Shown piece by piece: positions 56,514 through 64,000 of a stretch of 64,000 bases of DNA. A program made the position numbers and the translations under genes. The notes under the pieces were generated by a model. It was not told where the DNA came from, did not search any database, and saw only the letters and a program-made list of their open reading frames with translations. Each line of letters opens with the position of its first letter. Positions within the stretch are counted from its first letter, which is position 1. This DNA is from an uncultured Paenibacillaceae bacterium (GTDB taxonomy: Bacteria > Bacillota > Bacilli > Paenibacillales > K13), in contig CAJXLT010000001.1 in the NCBI GenBank assembly GCA_913056365.1, positions 558,001 to 622,000 on the forward strand, in the 5' to 3' direction.

Positions 56514-57203
56514 GTGGGGTACAGCATGGAGACATTAAACTTTACATTGTTCATGATCTTATCAGTTGCTGAAGTAGTAGCAAATGTTATTCTAATGTTT
56601 ACAATTTTTCGAATACCTAAAAAGCACTATCTTATGCATGCAGTTTTCATGGGTATAGTAATGTCATATATTTCACATAATGTGAGAAATATCGAAGAGC
56701 TAACTTCGTTTGCAATTATTATTCAAGTGACATTACAGTTTTTATTTGTTTGGCTAATGTACAGAATTCAAGTGTTTTATTCGTTAATAATTTCGATATT
56801 ATCTTACTTTATATATGGTATTGTTCAGTTGCTCTTGATATTTCTATTAAATGCAGTTGGAATTATAGAAATGGACCAGCTGTCAACTAATATTTATATA
56901 GGGTATTGTCTCCAGTTACTTACAGTGATTTTAGTTATAATAATTTCAGAAGTACTTGAAAGGAAACAGATTGGTTTTAATTTTGTACCTCATAGCGAGT
57001 TTGCACCAATAGAGTTAAGTAAAGGAAACATTCTATTTACAGTAGTAATTGTGTTATGTGTTGTAGCATTTCAAATGCTATATTACTTTTCCGTAAAACA
57101 TAATTTCTTAGAGGGATTTATAGAATGGCTAATTATCAGTATTATTTTGGCAGTAGTACTAATATTTTTAGCAATCAAAAAGGAGAAAAGCGATGATCTA
57201 TAA
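56514..57203 (+). CDS. AgrC sensor-like membrane protein without kinase domain
   Basis: 229 aa, multi-TM, LERKQIGFNFVPHSE; overlaps agrB start. Confidence 0.65.
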   Translation: MGYSMETLNFTLFMILSVAEVVANVILMFTIFRIPKKHYLMHAVFMGIVMSYISHNVRNIEELTSFAIIIQVTLQFLFVWLMYRIQVFYSLIISILSYFIYGIVQLLLIFLLNAVGIIEMDQLSTNIYIGYCLQLLTVILVIIISEVLERKQIGFNFVPHSEFAPIELSKGNILFTVVIVLCVVAFQMLYYFSVKHNFLEGFIEWLIISIILAVVLIFLAIKKEKSDDL

Positions 57204-57738
57204 ACTCTCCGAAAGTTTAGCGATAAAGCTAAAAAAAATAAACCCAGAAGAAACCGCATCTGTGGATGTCATGAAGTTTGGGTTGGCGGTCCTACTTAAT
57301 GGGTCTTTTATCCTAATCCTATCAATATTAATTGGGATCGGTACAGGACAGTTCGTGGGAACTCTCCATGTGTTGGCAGCGCTTGCACTATTGCGTAGTG
57401 TTAGCGGTGGGTACCATCTGCCTACTTCTGAGTGGTGCGTAGTTGTATCAACTGCAATTGTTACTATTATCCCACATTTACCTATCAATACGCAATGGTG
57501 TATACTATTAACAAGTAGTAGTTTAGTCTTGGTTCTTCTGTTCGCACCGTCCAAGATAGAGAACCAGACCCGTATACCTAGTAAATACTTTCCGCTGCTG
57601 AAAGTAATCGCAACTATTATGGTAGCCAGCAACTTCTTCATCATGTCCTCGGCGGTTGCGGGTGCATTCTTCGTTCAATCTGTGTTGCTCATTCGCAAGT
57701 GGGAATTCCGACGCACGAATGTAGATGTAGCGAAGTGA
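57193..57738 (+). CDS. agrB: AgrB-like accessory gene regulator protease
   Basis: LRSVSGGYHLPTSEWC with the conserved His and Cys; multi-TM, 181 aa. Confidence 0.9.
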   Translation: MIYKLSESLAIKLKKINPEETASVDVMKFGLAVLLNGSFILILSILIGIGTGQFVGTLHVLAALALLRSVSGGYHLPTSEWCVVVSTAIVTIIPHLPINTQWCILLTSSSLVLVLLFAPSKIENQTRIPSKYFPLLKVIATIMVASNFFIMSSAVAGAFFVQSVLLIRKWEFRRTNVDVAK

Positions 57739-57757
57739 AGCAAAGGGGTGGTGTACG

Positions 57758-58162
57758 GTGTTACCTGATATTTCGGAAGAAGAATTGAAGGAAATTCGAA
57801 TTCCTGTACTTCAACGGCATGATTCGGGCGAAAGCGAGATCGTACTGATAAAGATTGTAGATATATGCAGCATTACAACAGATGGCCGCCATCTCGTACT
57901 GGATACAGTAGAGGGAACCTATCATATGATGGCGACACTCGATGATGTGGGTGAACATCTGGCTCCTATGCTTGGGTTGGAGAAGATTGATCGCGTGAAT
58001 TATATCCAGCCTAGTAAGGTGACTTATTATGATTCCTTGTATCGGAAGCTGTACTTCGATGAAACCATTTCATCCCAAACGAAGTTCGCGACTTATTCAC
58101 AACGTTATATGAAAATGGTGGAGTCAATGCTTGGCGAAGAGAAGGATCTGGCAAGAGCTTAA
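57758..58162 (+). CDS. LytTR-type DNA-binding protein without receiver domain
   Basis: IVLIKIVDICSITTDGRHLVLDTVEGTYHMMATLDDVGEHLAP...YIQPSKVTYYDSLYRKLYFD. Confidence 0.65.
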   Translation: MLPDISEEELKEIRIPVLQRHDSGESEIVLIKIVDICSITTDGRHLVLDTVEGTYHMMATLDDVGEHLAPMLGLEKIDRVNYIQPSKVTYYDSLYRKLYFDETISSQTKFATYSQRYMKMVESMLGEEKDLARA

Positions 58163-58176
58163 TCGCAATCAATAAG

Positions 58177-58206
58177 AGCCATCCGCTATGGGTGGCTTTT
58201 TTTATT
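58177..58206 (+). terminator. Intrinsic terminator after LytTR gene
   Basis: AGCCATCC-GCTAT-GGGTGGCT followed by T-run. Confidence 0.8.
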
Positions 58207-58213
58207 TTATTAG

Positions 58214-58954
58214 ATGATGCTAATGGGGGGACGCTTTCTGGATTGGACTAAGGTTTTTCTTTTTCATATTCTTACAGCTATTGAAGGTTCAGCTGTATTT
58301 CTGTTGATGGTGAAATTGTTTCGCTACACAATAAGTGAGTTGTGGAAGGAAATTTTTTTCGCCGTTCTGTTCACTTCCTTTGTGAACTATCATCTGTGGC
58401 ACAATGAATTGATTACAGCGTTTACTTTCTTGATTCAGATGGGCATGTTGTTATTGTTTAATTACTTCATTCTGAGATGTAATGCTATACATGCATTGAT
58501 TGTACTGTGTGTGGGATTTGGATGCTATAACTTGATTCAGCTTGCTGTGTTGTTATTGTTCGACATGACAGGATTGCAATTAATTCAAGAGATTGACGGA
58601 AGTAATCCTACAACGACATATAAGGTGCAAATAGTCATGGCAGTAACAAGTTGGGTTTTGACTTATATCATTTCGAACAAACGAATCGGTTTCACTTTCG
58701 TTCATGTAGCAAGCAAGCACACGGTAGCTCCGCATAAAATATGGATTGGTTTAAGTGTCATTTCCATATTTTCAATCTTACTTGCGCTTTCAATCTATAT
58801 GTTCCTAGTGAATGGTGGCATTCATGAGTGGGGGCTATTAGTATTCCAAGCGATTTCGATCGGCACAATACTGTATTTGGCTTATTTCAAAGAAAAGCAA
58901 ATTTATCAAAATCAGAAACAAGCATATCTGGTTCAAAGGAAGTACGACAGATAG
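58214..58954 (+). CDS. AgrC sensor-like membrane protein without kinase domain
   Basis: 246 aa, multi-TM, NKRIGFTFVHV, ends QKQAYLVQRKYDR. Confidence 0.65.
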   Translation: MMLMGGRFLDWTKVFLFHILTAIEGSAVFLLMVKLFRYTISELWKEIFFAVLFTSFVNYHLWHNELITAFTFLIQMGMLLLFNYFILRCNAIHALIVLCVGFGCYNLIQLAVLLLFDMTGLQLIQEIDGSNPTTTYKVQIVMAVTSWVLTYIISNKRIGFTFVHVASKHTVAPHKIWIGLSVISIFSILLALSIYMFLVNGGIHEWGLLVFQAISIGTILYLAYFKEKQIYQNQKQAYLVQRKYDR

Positions 58955-58969
58955 AAGGGAGGAGTTCAT

Positions 58970-59674
58970 GTGTCGGAGTGGGTGTTTATTCCTATATACA
59001 TGTTAGGCTCCTTGTTCGATTGGATTGGCGTTATTGTCTTGTTAGGTGCATTGTTTCGCACAGATATCCGGATGCTGAAGGTTCGAATTTTGCTGAGTTG
59101 TTTGGTGTTTACTGTGATCAATTACATGATGCAGATAGAATGGGGACTTCTTGAGATTCATATTCTAATTCAGTTCATTATGTATATTATGGGAATTCAG
59201 TATGTATTTGAAGTGAAGTGGGGTCATGCGATTCTAATGGTCTTTGTTGGCGTTATTGCCTATGTCATTATACAACTGTCGGTGATGAACCTGTATCAAT
59301 TGGTAGGTTATGCAGATGTCCCAGAAGTGACTCCTAGTAATCCGAAGATTTTGCTACATCAATTTACAAGTGGAGGTATTGCTTGTGTGCTCGCTTATTG
59401 GCTAAGGCGCTTTCGAATTGGCTTTCTCTTCATCAAGCAAAAGACTCATGTAGCTCGTATACCGTACCGTTATGTTGCGTTGCTTTTGCTTAGCACAACC
59501 TTTGTCTTTCTCATGAATGAACTTATATATAATATCCTTATTCTTAAGGAACAAGCAGACTTCTTATGGCCTGCCATAATTATGAATGGTATCGCAATTC
59601 TTATTGCGGGGTACATAGCATTACAAGAGCAACTGAAGAAGATGAAGAATAAAAGTGCTTACCTCAGACAATGA
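58970..59674 (+). CDS. AgrC sensor-like membrane protein without kinase domain
   Basis: 234 aa, multi-TM, RRFRIGFLFIKQK, ends NKSAYLRQ. Confidence 0.65.
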   Translation: MSEWVFIPIYMLGSLFDWIGVIVLLGALFRTDIRMLKVRILLSCLVFTVINYMMQIEWGLLEIHILIQFIMYIMGIQYVFEVKWGHAILMVFVGVIAYVIIQLSVMNLYQLVGYADVPEVTPSNPKILLHQFTSGGIACVLAYWLRRFRIGFLFIKQKTHVARIPYRYVALLLLSTTFVFLMNELIYNILILKEQADFLWPAIIMNGIAILIAGYIALQEQLKKMKNKSAYLRQ

Positions 59675-59731
59675 GCAGTATGTGAATCTAAAGAATCATT
59701 CAGAAGTGAGGGGGAGTGATAATAGATGCAA

Positions 59732-60110
59732 TAACCTCGGGATAGTGGATCGGACACAAATACAAGCAGAACAAGTACATACGACATATGTATTGCAATT
59801 TTCAGCAGTTTTACTGGCAGGTCTCTTCATTGCTACGTGCAAACGGTATAGAATTGGCTTCATTGCATATGGTAAACCTAATCTAATGCAATTTGCTGTC
59901 CGTAAATGGGTCTTACTCGGTGTGATGTGTGTTGGCCTTATATTAAGCTTGATCCCTTACTACCTGTTTCATGTTCAAGGGCAACCAGATATGGCTTGGT
60001 GGATCATGATCGTTTATACAACGTTAATTGTTGCGCTTCTCATATATTTCTACAAGTACGAAAAGCACAAATACCTCCAAAACCGACAAGCGTACTTAGC
60101 GAAGAAATAG
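59732..60110 (+). pseudogene. 5'-deleted AgrC sensor-like paralog
   Basis: GIVDRTQIQAEQVHTTYVLQFSAVLLAG...RYRIGFIAYGKP...QNRQAYLAKK aligns to the C-terminal half of 60149..60859; no room for N-terminal TM segments. Confidence 0.6.
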
Positions 60111-60148
60111 CAAGCAATAGAACGGAGTAAAGGAGAAAGGAATCAACC

Positions 60149-60859
60149 ATGCATACTTGGGAGAACATGGTCTTGTTCATCACGATGTCGGTGATTGAGA
60201 CGCTTACAATACTTACACTTATCTTGACGTTAGCGAGGATATCCATTCAGACGTATTGGCGTGTAATGGTAGTTACAACTCTGATACAAGCATATATTCA
60301 CTACTTGTTGTGGTCGGTAGAGTCTCTGCATCCGTATATCGTGATGATGCAATTGGGCTTATTTTTGCTGCATGCACGGTATATTTTTCGGCTTCAATGG
60401 TTTTCATCTATTATATTAGTTGGGGCATGCTCTTTCTTCTATATTATCATGCAGATTCTCGCCTTATTCCTGTGTGATGTAACGGGCATAGCACAAGCGG
60501 ATCAGATCAACGTACAGATTGCGAGGACAACATATGTTCAGCAGCTTGTATCTATCGGCATGACAGGCATCGTGATTTGGATTTGTTATCGGCACAAGCT
60601 TGGATTTACTTTTTTCTATGGAAAGATGGTCGAGGAGAAGCGACCTATGCGGAAATGGCTGTTATTGGGATGTATGTTTATTGGAAATAGTATTTGCTTC
60701 GTCCCGACTACCAAGTATCTGGTTGATAACAACACCAATGATATGTGGCTGGTGGTTGTGGTATACGCTGTAATCACTGCCGTCCTGCTCATCTACTTTT
60801 ACTATACAGAAAAAGAGAAGTATATGAAGACGCGACAAGCGTACTTGGTGAGAAAATAA
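60149..60859 (+). CDS. AgrC sensor-like membrane protein without kinase domain
   Basis: 236 aa, multi-TM, YRHKLGFTFFYGK, ends KTRQAYLVRK. Confidence 0.65.
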   Translation: MHTWENMVLFITMSVIETLTILTLILTLARISIQTYWRVMVVTTLIQAYIHYLLWSVESLHPYIVMMQLGLFLLHARYIFRLQWFSSIILVGACSFFYIIMQILALFLCDVTGIAQADQINVQIARTTYVQQLVSIGMTGIVIWICYRHKLGFTFFYGKMVEEKRPMRKWLLLGCMFIGNSICFVPTTKYLVDNNTNDMWLVVVVYAVITAVLLIYFYYTEKEKYMKTRQAYLVRK

Positions 60860-60955
60860 GGAAGGGAAGGGGAGCGGTGCCGTGAATAAGAGAGAGCTTG
60901 TCTATCTCAATCGTGGTTAGCTTCATGAACCGTTCTTCGACCTGTTCATCGCACC

Positions 60956-61095
60956 ATAATCATATAACTTGTCGGGTGCTGTAGTATTATCTGAGTGAAG
61001 GGGATAGTGACGAAAAGGGCTGACAATAGTAAGGATGTGAATAGGGAATGCGCCAAAGTATCTGTATAATCCGTGAAGCTGAACTCAAGGTGACT
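60956..61095. repeat. ~135-bp direct repeat, copy 1
   Basis: ATAATCATATAACTTGTCGGGTGCTGTAGTATTATCTGAGTGAAGGGGATAGTGACGAAAAGGGCTGACAATAGTAAGGATGTGAAT... Confidence 0.85.
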
Positions 61096-61163
61096 ATCGT
61101 ATCTTGGAAGTGGGCGGAAATGAATACTATTTCAAAAATGTGCAAACTGGTGGTGAAGCAAAG

Positions 61164-61676
61164 ATGAATAGGAAATGGGGATTGATTGCGGTTAGTACGA
61201 TCGTGTTGATAGTAGTGTGCTCTTTTTTGTTTCAATGGGGGAACGCAAGTGAACCCATCGATAATCCTCCCTTAGACGAAATCACTTATACAATGTCAGG
61301 CGAGGGTTCACAATGGGAGGTGACTAACTACCGAATTTATCGCTCAGAAGATCAAATAGTCAGAGGCTCAGCTAAATTGCATTATTTGGGTGTGATTCAA
61401 GATATTCAAGAATCTCGGTATTTGAAATTTCGAATCGTAGAGATTCAACCAGGAGTAGGAGCAACCACTGTCTTATCCAGCTCATATGAAGGTGAAAATA
61501 CAATTATCAATATGGAGAAGAGGATGGAGGATTTGGGGCAGATTTCGAGCACTCCGACCGAGAATGAATTATCTATGGAAGCTGAGGATTTTGAGACAAC
61601 TCGATTCGAAATTGAATGGAAAGATAGCCAAGGCAATCTTCATAATGAGTCCTTCGACTTGTCAATCACTCAGTAA
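61164..61676 (+). CDS. Membrane-anchored/secreted protein of unknown function
   Basis: N-terminal TM MNRKWGLIAVSTIVLIVVCSFLFQW; flanked by direct repeats. Confidence 0.65.
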   Translation: MNRKWGLIAVSTIVLIVVCSFLFQWGNASEPIDNPPLDEITYTMSGEGSQWEVTNYRIYRSEDQIVRGSAKLHYLGVIQDIQESRYLKFRIVEIQPGVGATTVLSSSYEGENTIINMEKRMEDLGQISSTPTENELSMEAEDFETTRFEIEWKDSQGNLHNESFDLSITQ

Positions 61677-61812
61677 TCATATAACTTGTGGGTGCTGTAT
61701 TATATTCTGAGTGAAGGGGATAGTGACGAAAAGAGCTGACAATAGTAACGATGTGAATGGGGATGCGCCAATGTATCTGCATAATCTGCGAAATAGAACT
61801 CAAGGTGAATGT
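61674..61812. repeat. ~135-bp direct repeat, copy 2
   Basis: TAATCATATAACTTGTGGGTGCTGTATTATATTCTGAGTGAAGGGGATAGTGACGAAAAGAGCTGACAATAGTAACGATGTGAAT... Confidence 0.85.
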
Positions 61813-62492
61813 GGTACTAATGAGCGTTTAGCATTTTTATCAAATTTATGTTTCTGTGCTGTTCGAATATCCTCCTCTAGTACGTCCAATGATATACCAT
61901 CGTATTGGGCTAACACTTTATTGACAGATTGAGAAAGGAGTTTATTGTGTTCGTCCAACAAAAATACGCCTTCCTCGAATGAAACAGATGCATAATGTCC
62001 ATCATTCGGATCTCGCTTCAGGAATAACACTACGTTATCGTTCTTGTGCACTTTGGTTTGTAACGAATAACTGTTCGGCACGCCTAGTTGTGCATAAATG
62101 ATCGTGCTTTCATCTGTTGATCCATGCAGTACCTTCTTGACCTTGATCTTGACATCAGCAGTGGTGTAAGTATTAGGTTTGTCGAATTTGTCAATAAACT
62201 TCTGATCCAGCGGCGTACCTGATTCGGCTAAACGTTTTGTTTTTACAGCGTCTGTTGCCACTTCACCTATGATGACTAGATCAGATAAACCCACAAGTTG
62301 ATTTAATGACGACATAGGTATTACATAGAAAGGCCCAGAATGTGAACCGACTATTTTGTTGTCTAGGTTTGGATTTGTGTTATACCTGTCATTATTTTCT
62401 GCCAGATACCAGGTATATAGTAAGAACGATAGTACGAGTAGTACTGTGCAAATAACAATTAAGGTCATGGCTTGGATTCGGTTCATCTTCAT
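61800..62492 (-). CDS. Membrane-anchored protein of unknown function, distantly like 52605..53471
   Basis: N-terminal TM; LVGLSDLVIIGEVATDAVKT...VKIKVKKVLHGSTDESTIIY. Confidence 0.7.
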   Translation of the reverse strand: MKMNRIQAMTLIVICTVLLVLSFLLYTWYLAENNDRYNTNPNLDNKIVGSHSGPFYVIPMSSLNQLVGLSDLVIIGEVATDAVKTKRLAESGTPLDQKFIDKFDKPNTYTTADVKIKVKKVLHGSTDESTIIYAQLGVPNSYSLQTKVHKNDNVVLFLKRDPNDGHYASVSFEEGVFLLDEHNKLLSQSVNKVLAQYDGISLDVLEEDIRTAQKHKFDKNAKRSLVPHSP

Positions 62493-63268
62493 TGCATCTC
62501 CACAAGCTGAATATCCGCCAGCTCGAACTCATCATTCCATAGTTCATAGGCAACTTCGACACGTCCAGGGGATACGCCGTGCCCCAGCTCTGCTGCCATG
62601 GAAGCGATCACATACCCATTGTCTATCCGATGACGACGATGATTTTTCAAGACGACTTGATCGTACCACATGCGGGTGTCGCTTTCCAAATAGGTATAAG
62701 TGTAAGCTTCCTCGTTCACTGTCAAGGTGAATGTACGTGTGTCTTCCTGTTGGGAAACGGAATGTGTGATCACTTGTTCTGCATCCGCCATCGGGTCCGG
62801 AAGATGGATTTCTGTTAGATCCTCCCGAAGTATATGAGCTTCGCTTGCATATACACCGGTCCCGTACCCTGTAGTTAGGATAAGGATAAGTTCTTCGTGT
62901 CCATCTCGGTCCAAATCAGACAAGCTTAGTCTAGGCGCATAGGTGGGATTGACTACGTTCACCCAGTCGAATGTATTAGACATTTCGCTCCATTGAACGG
63001 TAATGGGGCTATATATGCCTTGGTCTTCCTGTTCGACTCCTGTCACACGGATCGATGCATCTGGATGTTCGGCTAGCAGTACTTCTTCCTTTGCTGGTGG
63101 CTGGCCATCGTCCAATGGCATTTCGGTGAGGCTACCTTCTTCCACTTGTTCATTCGCGATATCTTCCTGTGATTGGGAGGAAGGTTGTTCAGGTGAGCCT
63201 GTTGCACAAGCTGTAAGAATGCCAAAAAATAATGCGGTTATTAAAGTAGCTTGAATCCATTGGGTCAT
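62489..63268 (-). CDS. Lipoprotein of unknown function
   Basis: MTQWIQATLITALFFGILTACATG lipobox; start overlaps next gene's coding end. Confidence 0.75.
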   Translation of the reverse strand: MTQWIQATLITALFFGILTACATGSPEQPSSQSQEDIANEQVEEGSLTEMPLDDGQPPAKEEVLLAEHPDASIRVTGVEQEDQGIYSPITVQWSEMSNTFDWVNVVNPTYAPRLSLSDLDRDGHEELILILTTGYGTGVYASEAHILREDLTEIHLPDPMADAEQVITHSVSQQEDTRTFTLTVNEEAYTYTYLESDTRMWYDQVVLKNHRRHRIDNGYVIASMAAELGHGVSPGRVEVAYELWNDEFELADIQLVEMQ

Positions 63269-63441
63269 GTGAATTCTCTCCTTCACAGAAACTTTCTGGT
63301 CAATGGAGCCTATAACATACAAGACGATCTTCCGTGAATAATAGTTTGGTAAACGTAGTATGAGATTTCTGATTTTATTAATCGATCAAATTTCGTAGGA
63401 TGGAATGACTATTATTAGTGGCAATAGCTTGGAGGTAACTA

Positions 63442-64000
63442 ATGGGTTTGATCAGAAGACTTCGACCGATCTTGTTTATCTCAATAATATTCCTATCAGC
63501 CTGTATGGGGAGAGGTGGATATGAGGAACAAGAACAAGTCAACATAAAGATTGCTTACTGGGATGAGAAATTGTTCGATGAAAACTATGGGAATTTCTTG
63601 ATGCTTGAGTTCCCGCACATTCAATATGAGATTATCCCAATTCGTTCGATTTATAGTAGTGAGGATCCTTACGAGGAACTTGCGGAAATGGTAGAACGTG
63701 AGATGCCAGATTTACTGATTCTTCAACCAGCTATGCATAACTATTTATTAAGTCAGGATAAATTTGAATCCTTAGATATACACATGAAGAATCATAATCT
63801 TCCGTTAGAAGAATTTCATCCTGGTGTATTAGCGTCTCTAAGGTCAGAATCGGATCATTTGCTCTATGGTATCGCACCAACTTTTACTCAAAATCTACTT
63901 TTCTACAATGAGGATTTATTTAGATCGACTGGCGTTCCGATACCTGAAGAACAATTGATGTGGTCTGACTTCTTCACACTTATTGGAAGATTCACGCAAG
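63442..64000 (+). CDS. Extracellular solute-binding lipoprotein (ABC sugar type), truncated by window end
   Basis: MGLIRRLRPILFISIIFLSACMGRGGYEEQEQVNIKIAYWDEK...PDLLILQPAMHNYLL...YGIAPTFTQNLLFYNEDLFRSTGVPIPEE; RBS GGAGG. Confidence 0.75.
   Translation, partial: MGLIRRLRPILFISIIFLSACMGRGGYEEQEQVNIKIAYWDEKLFDENYGNFLMLEFPHIQYEIIPIRSIYSSEDPYEELAEMVEREMPDLLILQPAMHNYLLSQDKFESLDIHMKNHNLPLEEFHPGVLASLRSESDHLLYGIAPTFTQNLLFYNEDLFRSTGVPIPEEQLMWSDFFTLIGRFTQ

Noticed and set aside
61711-61932. 73-aa ORF on + strand
   Set aside because: Lies in the direct repeat and antisense to the 61800..62492 gene; no RBS support.
1-64000. Most short ORFs in the six-frame track overlapping the listed genes (e.g. 236..652 -, 3322..4146 -, 16207..16848 -, 18439..18972 -)
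   Set aside because: Antisense or out-of-frame shadows of well-supported genes; no RBS or recognisable motifs.

Overview
AT-moderate Firmicute (Paenibacillus-like) chromosomal window. About 0-35 kb is one large, almost entirely co-directional biosynthetic gene cluster that continues off the left edge. It combines (i) discrete, type II-style PKS/FAS parts (four ACPs, an AcpS, a KS operon of two full KS genes plus a half-length Cys-less KS, a KAS III-like pair, a ketoreductase, two hotdog dehydratases); (ii) a butirosin-like ACP/ATP-grasp/PLP-decarboxylase/BtrH-like set; (iii) a DUF1702 + ASPIC/UnbV gene pair best known from enediyne cassettes, with no type I enediyne PKS visible; and (iv) tailoring genes (two PhyH dioxygenases, flavoproteins, two glycosyltransferases, two methyltransferases, cupin, AMP-ligase, M29 peptidase, two SRPBCC-PDZ fusions). 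A holin-like protein, a DUF4062 protein and a coupled 75-aa ORF follow it. Downstream are a GH6-FN3-CBM3 cellulase, signalling genes, an AT-rich ECF sigma/secreted protein/ABC island, an ISL3 remnant, a Fur-box siderophore uptake operon, three copies of a ~200-bp MITE-like repeat, and an agr-like quorum-sensing locus. The agr locus has a divergent 40-aa agrD missing from the ORF track and an array of kinase-less AgrC-like membrane proteins. All family calls are from reading the translated sequences; no database search was run.
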